DNA of 64,000 nt from Rhodospirillales bacterium. Its GTDB lineage: Bacteria; Pseudomonadota; Alphaproteobacteria; Rhodospirillales; Casp-alpha2. The translations under genes and the position numbers were made by a program. The stretch lies in assembly GCA_021775095.1 (NCBI GenBank), contig JAJFII010000017.1, positions 41,319 through 105,318 of the forward strand, written 5' to 3'. The notes beneath the pieces are model-generated. The model did not search any database. It was not told the DNA's origin and saw only the letters and a list, made by a program, of their open reading frames with translations. This document shows positions 17,401 through 25,942 of the stretch, one piece after another (the first letter of the stretch is position 1; each line of letters starts with the position of its first letter).

Positions 17401-17804
17401 TAAGACCCCTGGGCCAACAGTTGCGACGCAATATTAATATACTTTCGCCCGGCTTCCTGGGCACTGATGATGGCCTGGGAAAGCGGTTCTTTTTCGCGCA
17501 CCGAGGCCAGCTTGATCAACATCGGCAGATTAACCCCGGCAATCACCTCTACTTTGGCTTTATCCATGATCGAGATGGCCAGATTAGATGGCGTTCCACC
17601 GAACATATCGGTCAACAGAACGGCACCATCACCGACGTCGGCTTTGATGGCACAATCAAGAATTTCACTGCGCCTGACTTCCATATCGTCATCAGGACCG
17701 ATACAAATGGCCGTCACATTGCTTTGCGGTCCGACAACATGTTCCAGGGCAGAGATCATCTCCTCTGCCAGGCGGCCGTGGGTAACCAGCACCAATCCGA
17801 TCAT
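17400..17804 (-). CDS. PTS EIIA component, mannose/fructose type
   Basis: 134 aa from the ATG at 17804, which has AAGGA 10 bp upstream; the frame is open further back but the extension (to 17996) overlaps rapZ and shows no family features. The N-terminus MIGLVLVTHGRLAEEM carries the phosphoacceptor His9, matching His10 of EIIA-Man. DMFGGTPSNLA (~68-78) and GVNLPMLIKL (~94) are typical of the fold. It has no linked EIIB, EIIC or EIID, as usual for the alphaproteobacterial regulatory PTS. It lies 65 bp after rapZ and overlaps ptsH by one base. Confidence 0.92.
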   Translation of the reverse strand: MIGLVLVTHGRLAEEMISALEHVVGPQSNVTAICIGPDDDMEVRRSEILDCAIKADVGDGAVLLTDMFGGTPSNLAISIMDKAKVEVIAGVNLPMLIKLASVREKEPLSQAIISAQEAGRKYINIASQLLAQGS

Positions 17805-17868
17805 TTTTTCAGATCCTTCAAGATATGTTTCACTACAGCCCTCACTTCCCTCGAAACCGATATTGGAC

Positions 17869-18756
17869 TCAACCCCCTGGTTTGTCCAAGTCCCGATGTT
17901 TGACCTGAACGGAATAATGGTCTCCGGCCACATATTCAGCCAGACGCTCAACGGTAAAAACAGAGCGATGTTTGCCGCCCGTGCAGCCAATTGCAATGGT
18001 TAAATAACTTTTTCCTTCTTGGCTGTATCTGCCGAGTAAAAATCGCAGCATCGCCGTCAAATGCTCAAAAAACGGCTCGAATCCGGGATCGGTCATTATG
18101 TGATCGGCTACTGCCTGATCCTTGCCGGTCAGCGGACGCAGCTTCAGGTCATAGTAGGGGTTTTTGAGAAACCGCACATCAAAGACCAGATCCGCATCCC
18201 GCGGCAGCCCGTTCTTAAACCCGAACGAGGAAATAAACACCGATAAACCGCCCGAGTGTTCAATGCCAAATTCACCTTCGAGGGTCCGCTTGAGATCGCC
18301 CAGGGCCATATCCGAGGTATCGATGAGGACCGTCGCGCGATCACGCAACAGGGAAATCTGTTGCCGTTCCTGGCGAATCCCGTCGGAAACGGGTCGGTCC
18401 ACAGCCAGCGGATGGCGGCGCCGGGTTTCTTCGTAACGGCGCACCAGAATTTCGTCATCACAATCGACGAATAACATTTCAATATTTGCCCCCTGGCGCC
18501 CTGTCATTCCGGCAATTTTCTTGAGCACTGCCTGGGCGTTAAAATCGCGGGTGCGGATGTCTATGCCAATGGCCGTATTTTCCTGAAAATCTCCGGGGCT
18601 GACCAAACGGTGCAAAAGCGATATGGGCACATTGTCGATGGCTTCGTAACCGATATCTTCCAGGGCTTTTAAAGCCGAGCTTTTGCCCGCACCGGATATG
18701 CCTGTCACGAGAATCAGTTTGGGAACATTCAGGGTTTGGTTTGTCGTATCAGTCAT
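17869..18756 (-). CDS. rapZ: RNase adapter protein RapZ
   Basis: P-loop nucleotide-binding protein of about 295 aa. Walker A is GISGAGKS near the N-terminus, and the family signatures DVRFLKNPYYDLKLRPLTGKD and IAIGCTGGKHRSVF lie in the C-terminal half, the RNA-binding part. In E. coli RapZ steers GlmZ sRNA to RNase E and senses glucosamine-6-phosphate; the role in alphaproteobacteria is less clear. An upstream in-frame ATG (18795) exists, but the ATG at 18756 starts the conserved part and overlaps the hprK 3' end by 8 bp. Confidence 0.93.
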   Translation of the reverse strand: MTDTTNQTLNVPKLILVTGISGAGKSSALKALEDIGYEAIDNVPISLLHRLVSPGDFQENTAIGIDIRTRDFNAQAVLKKIAGMTGRQGANIEMLFVDCDDEILVRRYEETRRRHPLAVDRPVSDGIRQERQQISLLRDRATVLIDTSDMALGDLKRTLEGEFGIEHSGGLSVFISSFGFKNGLPRDADLVFDVRFLKNPYYDLKLRPLTGKDQAVADHIMTDPGFEPFFEHLTAMLRFLLGRYSQEGKSYLTIAIGCTGGKHRSVFTVERLAEYVAGDHYSVQVKHRDLDKPGG

Positions 18757-19198
18757 CGGTTCTGGTAATAGAGCCCGAGACAAGGCCGCTGACAAGCTCG
18801 ACTTTAAGGGCCGCCGCTGCGCCCCAGGGGAATACCCGGAAATGCGGCACCTGCACGCCGGCGATGAGCAGCCACTGTGCCGCCGGCAACCGATCCAGGG
18901 TACCGTCCTGATGCAGGTCGATGACAGCGCTCAGGCGCACCCGTTGCAAAAAGTCATATTTCAGAATACCAACGGTCCGCACTTCCAGTAATCCCTGCAG
19001 AACCTGCGGCGCACTGGCAAAAACAATATCCCCAGCGCGGGCCAAATCGACACGGTCATCGGCAACCAGCCGGGCACCCCGATCGATCAGCCGCAGGGCC
19101 AGGTCCGATTTGCCACTTGCCGAGGGCCCGCGCAATAAAAGCCCGCTTTCGTCAATACAAACGCAGCTCCCGTGAACCTGTTCGCTCACTTTGTTCAT
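18749..19198 (-). CDS. hprK: HPr kinase/phosphorylase, short form
   Basis: 149 aa, the catalytic domain only, as is normal for alphaproteobacteria (Firmicutes HprK is ~310 aa). Walker A is GPSASGKS at residues 24-31, followed by ALRLIDRGARLVADDRVDL with the acidic catalytic residues. The C-terminal HprK signature helix region is reduced. It phosphorylates or dephosphorylates HPr on Ser50. The ATG overlaps the chvG stop by 4 bp, and its end overlaps rapZ, so the block is tightly coupled. Confidence 0.92.
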   Translation of the reverse strand: MNKVSEQVHGSCVCIDESGLLLRGPSASGKSDLALRLIDRGARLVADDRVDLARAGDIVFASAPQVLQGLLEVRTVGILKYDFLQRVRLSAVIDLHQDGTLDRLPAAQWLLIAGVQVPHFRVFPWGAAAALKVELVSGLVSGSITRTDD

Positions 19199-20838
19199 CC
19201 CCTGGATTTGCCGGTGGCCGACGGCAACCGTACGGTAAACCGCGCACCCATAACGCGGCCCTTCAGGTCGGTCCGATTGGCGGCGGTTAGGGACCCCTCG
19301 TGGGCACTGACAATCTGTTGGGAAATGTTTAAACCGAGGCCGGAGTGGGTACCGAATTTTTCAGATTGCGGCCGTTCCGTGTAAAACCGGTCAAAAATTT
19401 TCTGTTCCAGGCCGTCAGGTATGCCAGGGCCATCGTCATCCACCTGGATGCAGATCTCGGATCCGTCCTGAAATAAGCTCAACAGAATATCCCCGCTTTC
19501 AGGGCTGAAGGAAATGGCGTTGGTTATCAGGTTTTGGAAAACCTGGGCCAGTCGCCCATCCATGCCCGAAACCACCAAAGGCTGGGTGCCACCATCGGTT
19601 CGCACCAGTTCAATCCGCGGGCCATTTTCCTTGTGATTGTTATGCATGTCGGCAAGGGTCGCCAGCATCGCCGCCATATCCACCAGATCAAACTGGGTCC
19701 GGGACAGTTCCGCATCAAGGCGCGAGGCATCGGAGATATCACTGATTAAGCGGTCCAACCGAACGACATCTTCCTGGATAATGGTCATCAGTTTTTGTTG
19801 TTGTTCCGGGTCTTTGAGGCGGGCGGCGGTCTCGACCGCACTGCGCAATGAGGTCAGCGGGTTCTTTATTTCATGGGCGACGTCTGCGGCAAACCGTTCC
19901 GTCGCGTCCATCCGCGCCCACAGGGCTTCCGTCATTTCGCGCATGGTTTCAGCCAGTTCACCGATTTCATCCCGGCGGCCGGACATGTCGGGAATTTTGT
20001 GTTGACGGCCGAAGTCATGGCGCACCCGGTCAGCCGCCGCCGCAAGGCGTTTCAGGGGCCGGGCGATGGTTCCCGACAGATATATCGACAACAGAACGGT
20101 TATGGCAATGGCCACCACAAAAACCTGCAGGATTTTGCGCCGGATTTCATAGAGCGCCGTATCGATCACCCGTGACCCCTTGGTCAACATCAAAGTTGCC
20201 AACACCTGTTTGTAGCGCTGCACGGGAACCGCCACACTCAGGACCAGGCCATCTTTATCGCTGCGCCGGACCGCTTTGACATAATCGCCGGCGAGCGCCG
20301 CCATGGCTTCCGGGTAGTCGGTGACCCGCTGCACCGGGTTTTCAATATACAGGGCCAGCTGTCGACGGGCAGTTAGTCGATTGAGGATAAGATCAAACAC
20401 ATCGAAGGCTTTGCTGAGGGCGCTGTAGGTGCCCTCCGGCGGCGGCAACTCTTCAATTTCAATGGTTTTTCCGGCCCCCGCCAGGCGCCGCGAATCAGCC
20501 GTCAATTCACCGTCCTGACGGAACAGACGGGCCCGGGTCCCGGTGGTTTTGACCAGTCGGCGTACCATCTGTTTGGAAATATTGGAAACCCGGTAATGAC
20601 CGGACGGGGTTTCGGCAACCGCGCCTTCGCTCAAGGCCACGGCAAACATCTCGGCCTGGGTGGCCAGGGCTGACAATTCCGCCTGGATCAGGTTGTCTTT
20701 ATATTCGTCCAGGTAAAGGATACCGGCGACCAGGATGGCAAGGGCGAGAACGTTGACTGCAAGAATGCGCCGGGTAATCGGCGAAATGAATCCGATTCCG
20801 GTCCGGGTTTTTCGTTTTTCTTCTGCGCCGGCGTTCAT
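19195..20838 (-). CDS. chvG: Sensor histidine kinase ChvG
   Basis: 547-aa kinase. A short N-terminal tail precedes TM1 (~27-45), a ~220-residue periplasmic sensor, TM2 (~240-258) and a HAMP domain. The H box is FAADVAHEIKNPLTSLRSAVE and the ATPase motifs are NLITNAISFSPESG, DDGPGIP and THSGLGLNISQQIV. Orthology to ChvG/ExoS rests on the neighbours (chvI upstream, hprK downstream). In rhizobia and Agrobacterium ChvG responds to acid and envelope stress and is inhibited by periplasmic ExoR; no exoR lies in the window. Confidence 0.92.
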   Translation of the reverse strand: MNAGAEEKRKTRTGIGFISPITRRILAVNVLALAILVAGILYLDEYKDNLIQAELSALATQAEMFAVALSEGAVAETPSGHYRVSNISKQMVRRLVKTTGTRARLFRQDGELTADSRRLAGAGKTIEIEELPPPEGTYSALSKAFDVFDLILNRLTARRQLALYIENPVQRVTDYPEAMAALAGDYVKAVRRSDKDGLVLSVAVPVQRYKQVLATLMLTKGSRVIDTALYEIRRKILQVFVVAIAITVLLSIYLSGTIARPLKRLAAAADRVRHDFGRQHKIPDMSGRRDEIGELAETMREMTEALWARMDATERFAADVAHEIKNPLTSLRSAVETAARLKDPEQQQKLMTIIQEDVVRLDRLISDISDASRLDAELSRTQFDLVDMAAMLATLADMHNNHKENGPRIELVRTDGGTQPLVVSGMDGRLAQVFQNLITNAISFSPESGDILLSLFQDGSEICIQVDDDGPGIPDGLEQKIFDRFYTERPQSEKFGTHSGLGLNISQQIVSAHEGSLTAANRTDLKGRVMGARFTVRLPSATGKSRG

Positions 20839-20846
20839 TTAACCGA

Positions 20847-21539
20847 TCATACCACCGTATAACGGTATCCAATGCCATAAAGGGTATCAATTCCGGCAAA
20901 TGCATCGTCAATGGCTTTAAACTTACGGCGCAGGCGTTTGATGTGACTGTCGATGGTCCGGTCATCGACGTAAATATGTTCGCCATAGGCGGCATCGATA
21001 AGCTGGTCGCGGTTTTTCACATGTCCCGGACGGCGGGCCAGGGCTTCGACAATCAAAAACTCGGTCACCGTCAGGTTAATTTCCTGGCCTTTCCAGGAAC
21101 ACAAATGCCGTGCCGGGTCGAGAACCAGATCGCCCCGGCGCATTATCTCGTCCGACTCATCGTCCTTATTTTGCGCCTCATGACGGCGCAATACAGCGCG
21201 AATGCGCTCCAGCAGCAGGCGTTGGGAAAAGGGTTTTTTGATATAATCGTCGGCCCCCATGCGCAGACCCATGATTTCGTCGACCTCGTCATCTTTCGAG
21301 GTCAGGAAAATCACCGGCAGTTTGTCCTTGCGGCGCAGTTCCGTGAGCAGCTCCATGCCGTCCATACGCGGCATTTTAATATCCAAAATGGCCAGATCGA
21401 CGCGTTTTCGCCCGAGCCCGTCGAGGGCTTCTTCGCCGTCGCCATAGGTATCGACCGAATAGCCCTCGTCGATCAGGGCCGCCGACAGCGACGCCAGAAT
21501 GTTCTTGTCGTCGTCAACCAGTGCAATGGTGGTGTTCAT
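20847..21539 (-). CDS. chvI: Response regulator ChvI (OmpR family)
   Basis: 230 aa. The receiver domain has the acidic pocket DDD (9-11), phosphoacceptor Asp53 in [13 protein letters not shown], Thr in FLTSKD and the conserved Lys in YIKKPFSQ. The C-terminal winged helix includes [19 protein letters not shown], identical in style to ChvI orthologues, and ends GIGYRYTVV. It is first in the chvIG-hprK-rapZ-pts block; the gap to chvG is 8 bp. In many relatives pckA lies divergently upstream, but here a transposase fragment occupies that side. Confidence 0.94.
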   Translation of the reverse strand: MNTTIALVDDDKNILASLSAALIDEGYSVDTYGDGEEALDGLGRKRVDLAILDIKMPRMDGMELLTELRRKDKLPVIFLTSKDDEVDEIMGLRMGADDYIKKPFSQRLLLERIRAVLRRHEAQNKDDESDEIMRRGDLVLDPARHLCSWKGQEINLTVTEFLIVEALARRPGHVKNRDQLIDAAYGEHIYVDDRTIDSHIKRLRRKFKAIDDAFAGIDTLYGIGYRYTVV

Positions 21540-21765
21540 ATAACCATGATCTCCATAAGTCAGCCCATTTTGACCCCTGTTGCGGGCCCATGCAACCTGT
21601 CCTAACCGCCCTTTGTGGCAAAATTATAACGCTATTCGCACAAAACAAACACATTTTGCGACGTTGGAAGCGTTGTGAACATTGCACGCGGACTTACAGG
21701 TTATTTGAGTTTACTCAACCATGTCTTTATAACTGACACATGTTTAACACGCAGTAGGAGAGTAA

Positions 21766-21870
21766 ATGACATTTGCTAAGATTGGACACACCAAACCACC
21801 CTACGAATTAAACAAGCGCGCCGAGATCATATTTGGGATCAGATTTATTTTCTATAATCGACAGCCATAG
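21766..21870 (+). pseudogene. Truncated ORF interrupted by insertion-sequence debris
   Basis: An AGGAGA ribosome site leads to an ATG at 21766 and 34 codons (MTFAKIGHTKPPYELNKRAE...) before a TAG at 21868-21870. The well-formed start and polar, protein-like N-terminus, ending just where the IS110-type fragment begins (~21845), suggest the 5' end of a gene cut by the insertion. It does not match the PckA N-terminus expected at this position. The product is unknown. Bases 21540-21765 upstream hold AT-rich promoter-like DNA for this ORF and chvI, with no other gene. Confidence 0.3.
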
Positions 21871-22369
21871 TGCCAATAATCGACAATCGCCGCAAATCAC
21901 AATGGCCCATCTTCGAAGTGTGGCCCAATCGCTCCTTTCCGCCCGACGAGTGCTGTCTTGGTGACAATCCCATCCAGGCAGAAAAATCTCGACATCGCTT
22001 AAAGGTTGTCGGGTCCGGGGCAAAAGTCAATATTGCCGCTGCCGTTATCGGCCCGACACCTGGAATGGTCATAAGGCGTGCTGCCGTCTTGCCTTTCCGT
22101 GAAGCGGCCTTGATTGCTTTCTCCAGAAGATCGATCCGAGATTGCAAATCCGAGATCTGGTCGAGAATCATATTCGCGTCACGGATAACGGCTTCCGGCA
22201 AGACGTTTGCCTCGTCGGACAGAGCCGCTTGCAATCGCTTCAGATGCACAGCACCCAACGGCGCAATCACGCTTTGCTCGACCGCCTCACCCATCATTGC
22301 GACATCGTTGACACCGGCAATGAAAGCTGGCGTCTCAAACACCGTAACTGAGCAAACCAGCAGGGACAC
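21845..22369 (-). pseudogene. IS110-family transposase fragment
   Basis: 174-codon remnant. Residues ~100-165 match the C-terminal Transposase_20 domain of IS110/IS1111 transposases: MTIPGVGPITAAAILTFAPD, then FSAWMGLSPRQHSSGGKERLGHTSKMGHCDLRRL. The N-terminal DEDD catalytic domain (~150 residues) is missing and the C-terminus breaks off at about 21860, where complete members continue ~50-60 residues. It is therefore inactive. It sits directly upstream of chvI and marks the left edge of the accessory region. Confidence 0.85.
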
Positions 22370-22461
22370 GAAGCGCTGCGATCATTGAAGTCTCCGTGCG
22401 TAGTGTCCCTTCTTATCTCAGCAGAATAATCAACTATCCAACCCCTCAAAATCAACCTCCA

Positions 22462-22516
22462 GGGGGGGGTCAAAATTGGACGCCGATGGGGGGGCAAAAT
22501 TGAATGCCGATTGACA
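22462..22516. repeat. Two tandem repeats resembling an IS21-family terminus
   Basis: Two tandem units share the form G-run, (T)CAAAATTG, two bases, (C/T)GCCGAT. The second ends in GATTGACA, so that the reverse strand begins TGTCAATCGGC. This layout resembles the multiple terminal repeats of IS21-type elements. No istA or istB frame is next to it, so only an end is left. The rest of 22370-22902 contains ORFs on both strands that resemble no known protein. Confidence 0.5.
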
Positions 22517-22902
22517 CCAACCGCACACAGTCAATGGATTGCAGCTAAGGCTGAATGCCACGCATAACGCGATTGCCTACGAAATCACGGCAGCTGGGGA
22601 TGTTTGTGAATTGCACAGGCCCGTTACAATCTCCTACAAACGGCTTTTCGGTATTTGGATAAACGCGTGGATCAACCCAAGCCGCATGTGGGTCGGTATT
22701 CGTGAATGCCGTAGTGGACAAATGAAGTTCAACTACGAGGCTCACAACTACGGCCCTTTTGCGACGGTCAAATCCCTGTTGAGCCGACCTTGCGATTATT
22801 AAATATGGAAATGTTACTGGTCGTGATCGACATGTGGTCGCCTTTTTGAGATGAGCGCTCTGCTGGCGCAAGTGTAACCAATAACTACGAGTTACATTGG
22901 CG

Positions 22903-23592
22903 CTATTCGTCCTCGAAGAATTCAATATGGGTATTGTGGATATATTTAATCGTCTCGTCCAAGCCGTCAAGGTGCCTACGGGCAACGGTTAGGACTCTTT
23001 CAACGGACTTTGTCTTGAGCGCTTCGGCGATGCTTCGATGGTCGTCGAGAATTGACCCGAGCTCTTTAACCCTGCGGTCGTACTCCAATGCGCACAGGCG
23101 TTCCATTTTCTGCTTTTGTTGTCTGATTGCCTCATATGCCCCAGGACATCCGCCGAGCTCGCAGATAAGCCTGTGGAACTCATAGTCGAGCGATTGCATT
23201 CCCTCCGGATTGACAGTCTCGACACACCGCTTTTGCTCTTCGAGGTTCCTCTGAAGTGTCACTGCACGCGGCTTGTCCCAGATTTCACAAGCCCGCCGCG
23301 AAACTTCGAGCTCGACTGCAAGGCGAATGAAACGGGCTTTTTCAATGCGAGAGAGCGAAAACCCGCGAACTTTGGTGGCTCTCTGTGGCCGCACATATAG
23401 GAGATCGATACTGCTCAAGCGATGGAACGCATCCCTTACAGGTTGTGGCGAAACGCCAAATTTGCGCGCGACCTCGGCTTCTGAGAGTTTTGTCCCTGGC
23501 AAAAGCTTTAACGAGACTATGTCCTGGTAAAGCTGTTCGAACACCTGATTGGCCAAAGGTTGCCGATCATCAATGTCAACTCTTTCCCGCAT
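22903..23592 (-). CDS. GntR-family (FadR/FCD-type) regulator
   Basis: About 229 aa from the ATG at 23592 (MRERVDIDD). The N-terminal winged helix-turn-helix shows QLYQDIVSLKLLPGTKLSEAEVARKFGVSPQPVRDAFHRLSS, and an FCD all-helical ligand domain follows, with RLAVELEVSRRA, DYEFHRLICELGG and DDHRSIAEAL carrying candidate metal or ligand residues. The frame is open to 23664, but a 27-bp palindrome overlaps that upstream start, so the later ATG is preferred. It is divergent from the tct transporter and is its likely repressor. The effector is unknown. Confidence 0.85.
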   Translation of the reverse strand: MRERVDIDDRQPLANQVFEQLYQDIVSLKLLPGTKLSEAEVARKFGVSPQPVRDAFHRLSSIDLLYVRPQRATKVRGFSLSRIEKARFIRLAVELEVSRRACEIWDKPRAVTLQRNLEEQKRCVETVNPEGMQSLDYEFHRLICELGGCPGAYEAIRQQKQKMERLCALEYDRRVKELGSILDDHRSIAEALKTKSVERVLTVARRHLDGLDETIKYIHNTHIEFFEDE

Positions 23593-23645
23593 CTTCAAGC
23601 AGAATCCTTCGTTTCGTTCGCTCAGATCATATTGAATTTTAGTAA

Positions 23646-23707
23646 GAACGTGCGCGAACTTCACGCACGTTCAAACGCCAAACTTGACAATAGTACTATT
23701 CTACTAT
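23646..23707. promoter_or_regulatory. Two palindromes upstream of the GntR gene, candidate operators
   Basis: A perfect inverted repeat GAACGTGCG-N9-CGCACGTTC spans 23646-23672. A second, ATAGTA-N6-TACTAT, spans 23690-23707 next to a TTGACA at 23684-23689. Both lie just upstream of the preferred regulator start (23592) in the divergent region shared with tctC. Autoregulatory binding is inferred; the first could also form an RNA hairpin in the leader. Confidence 0.5.
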
Positions 23708-23744
23708 AGCAGTTGGAGCAAGTGCCAATTCAGACCGTGCGGCT

Positions 23745-23802
23745 AACGCATATACCATAGAGAACGCATATACCATAGAGAATGAACGCATATACCATAG
23801 AG
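23745..23802. repeat. Three direct copies of an 18-bp repeat
   Basis: The 18-bp unit AACGCATATACCATAGAG occurs exactly at 23745-23762, 23763-23780 and 23785-23802; the first two abut and the third follows after AATG. It lies between the GntR gene and tctC, where iterated regulator sites would be expected. The remaining DNA to 24132 has no recognisable gene. Confidence 0.85.
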
Positions 23803-24132
23803 AATGATCGAGCAACCGATATGAGCGCAGACGTAATACCTTCGGCGGACAGGCTGTCAACATGACAGTGGCGGTCGTAGAGAATGTGCGCCTAGTGAAA
23901 AATGATGCCTCGGTTGCGATCATTAACTTCAACAGGGGGGCGAAAGCGACCTATCAGATATCCAGGCGGTCAAAGCGCATTCGCATCGCCTGCGTGATGG
24001 CCCATGGTTGCCGAATTCACGTCAGCCGAGGCAGCTTTTCCCCAGGAGCAAATACCTTTTTACGGCGGCATGGGCTGTTCCTGACCCGCCTCCGCCAAAT
24101 GTTTCACAATATACCATCAATAGGAGGATATC

Positions 24133-25119
24133 ATGGTACAAAAACTTTCAGCAAGAATAGCAAAGAGTAAAAGGCGGAAAATCGGTTGGATCGCTTCAAT
24201 CGCCGCCGTATTGGCCATAACCGTCACAGGAGTGGCAAGCGCCCAAACGAGTTTTCCAGACAGGCCCATTTCGATTATTGTGCCGTATAACCCTGGTGGA
24301 GGAACGGATACGACCGGGCGCTTCTTGGCAAATGTTGCGGAAAAGTATATCAGTCAGCCCGTTACAGTGATAAATCGTGCGGGCGCATCCGGCACCGTTG
24401 GAACGGCCGAGGCGGCGGCTGCCAACCCGGATGGCTACACCTTATATTTTAGTGCCTCTGACGCGTTAGTCACAACGCCGCATTCCCTCCAAGTCCCCTA
24501 TTCGGTTGACGATTTCAGAGGTGTTGTAGGGGTGAGTTTTGCGCCTAGTAGTATTGCGGTAAGAACTGACTCACCATGGGAAACACTTGAAGACCTTCTT
24601 GCGGAAAAAGATTCGGGTCGGGTAATTAATCGCGGTCACTCCGGCGCAGGTGGCCTTCACCACACACTTCTAAAATCCTTGTTCTTAAAGACCGGAATAA
24701 AATTCCGCGATGTCCCCTTTCAAGGCGGCGGGAAAACAATCGCAGCGTTGCGCGGCGGGCATGTCGATCTGATCGGCGGTACACCGGGTGCAATGGTCGC
24801 AAGCGTAGAGGCCGGGGAAGTCAGGATCTTGGCGCTTTCTTCGCCAGAACGACTTGATGCATTCCCGGGCGTTCCGACGTTCAAAGAAAAGGGGCTGGAT
24901 ATCGTCGCGACGGTAGAATGGTATCTGCTGGCTCCCAAAGACACGCCGGATGAGGTCGTCGCAGTGCTGGAGGAGGCCTTTATTAAGGCCGCAAGCAGTG
25001 ACGAATTTAAGGCATTCACTGTTACTAGAAAACAAGAAAGCCTAGTTCGGAATGGTGTGGACATCATGACAAAGCTGCGAAGCGACTCTAAAATCTTTGG
25101 CGAGATTATCAACCAGTAA
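24133..25119 (+). CDS. tctC: Tripartite tricarboxylate transporter binding protein (TctC/Bug family)
   Basis: 328-aa periplasmic solute-binding protein. The N-terminus is basic and then hydrophobic (IASIAAVLAITVTGVASAQ), a Sec signal cut after ASA. The family segments are FPDRPISIIVPYNPGGGTDTTGR, AGASGTVGTAEAA and NPDGYTL. Bug proteins bind small carboxylates through this loop. An AGGAGG-type ribosome site (AGGAGGATATC) precedes the ATG. The membrane genes follow after 314 bp without a gene (25120-25433), in which nothing was recognised. The ligand is not predictable from sequence. Confidence 0.92.
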   Translation: MVQKLSARIAKSKRRKIGWIASIAAVLAITVTGVASAQTSFPDRPISIIVPYNPGGGTDTTGRFLANVAEKYISQPVTVINRAGASGTVGTAEAAAANPDGYTLYFSASDALVTTPHSLQVPYSVDDFRGVVGVSFAPSSIAVRTDSPWETLEDLLAEKDSGRVINRGHSGAGGLHHTLLKSLFLKTGIKFRDVPFQGGGKTIAALRGGHVDLIGGTPGAMVASVEAGEVRILALSSPERLDAFPGVPTFKEKGLDIVATVEWYLLAPKDTPDEVVAVLEEAFIKAASSDEFKAFTVTRKQESLVRNGVDIMTKLRSDSKIFGEIINQ

Positions 25120-25433
25120 GGGCATTGAGCGCGCACAAATAGTCAACGCGCTGTCAGGCCCCGGAGTGGAAGATAATCGAGCAGCTCGACAATCCCGGCG
25201 GACTTTAAACGGGTCCGCCGGAGATCACGTCAGGATAAGTTTGGTAACGGGCTCGACGCCAGAAGACGCGCGGCACCAGTGTGCAGACACCGGTTTGGTT
25301 TAATGTCTTTGTCTGCAAGTTGCGCGGCTCTGTTGCAAATTCGGTCAAATGTGTCGACGACATCGAACACTAAGCCCGGGTGCCAACCGAATATGCCGAA
25401 ACCACGTTATAAAGGACCAACAGGGACACCCAA

Positions 25434-25928
25434 ATGCCGAGCGTAACACGCATATTGAGACGAAACATCTCGTCTATCACCACACTCTTGATCGGTGTGT
25501 TTGTTTTCGCGAGTATTCCGGGCCAGATTGCTGTCTTTGATAGCGGCGACATGAATCCAGTTACCGCACGAACTTTGCCGTATATGATCACGTCTGCAAT
25601 CATTGTTATTAGCCTAATCATGATCGTATCCGACGTTGTTGAAACCTTTAGATCGGGAGCGGACCATTCGGCAACTGAGCAGAAAGAGACGACAAGATAT
25701 TGGCGCGTATTTCTTGCGGCCGCCGCCATCGCTCTGTGGATAATCCTGCTGCCGTATCTTGGTTTCAACATCACGACAATACTGCTGGTCGCATCGATCA
25801 TGATCATTATTGGAAATTGCCGTTGGTGGCAGATCGCCTTGTTATCATTGATATTAAGTGTGCCGATAAATTATCTGTTGGGGATTGTCTTGAGGGTGTA
25901 CCTGCCCAGCGGCAGTTTATTTGGGTAG
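25434..25928 (+). CDS. tctB: Tripartite tricarboxylate transporter small membrane subunit TctB
   Basis: 164 aa with four hydrophobic segments: residues ~12-30, ~46-66, ~86-110 and ~112-150. This is the small membrane subunit layout of TctB. The motif-like stretch AAAIALWIILLPYLGFNITTILLV matches the conserved C-terminal pair of helices. It lies between tctC and tctA, and the tctA ATG follows its stop by 14 bp. Sequence conservation in TctB is generally low, so context carries much of the call. Confidence 0.85.
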   Translation: MPSVTRILRRNISSITTLLIGVFVFASIPGQIAVFDSGDMNPVTARTLPYMITSAIIVISLIMIVSDVVETFRSGADHSATEQKETTRYWRVFLAAAAIALWIILLPYLGFNITTILLVASIMIIIGNCRWWQIALLSLILSVPINYLLGIVLRVYLPSGSLFG

Positions 25929-25942
25929 GAAGGAACAAGACG

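Noticed and set aside
22539..22985. Overlapping frames on both strands between the IS21-like end and the GntR gene
   Set aside because: Neither has a clear start signal, domain or protein-like pattern.
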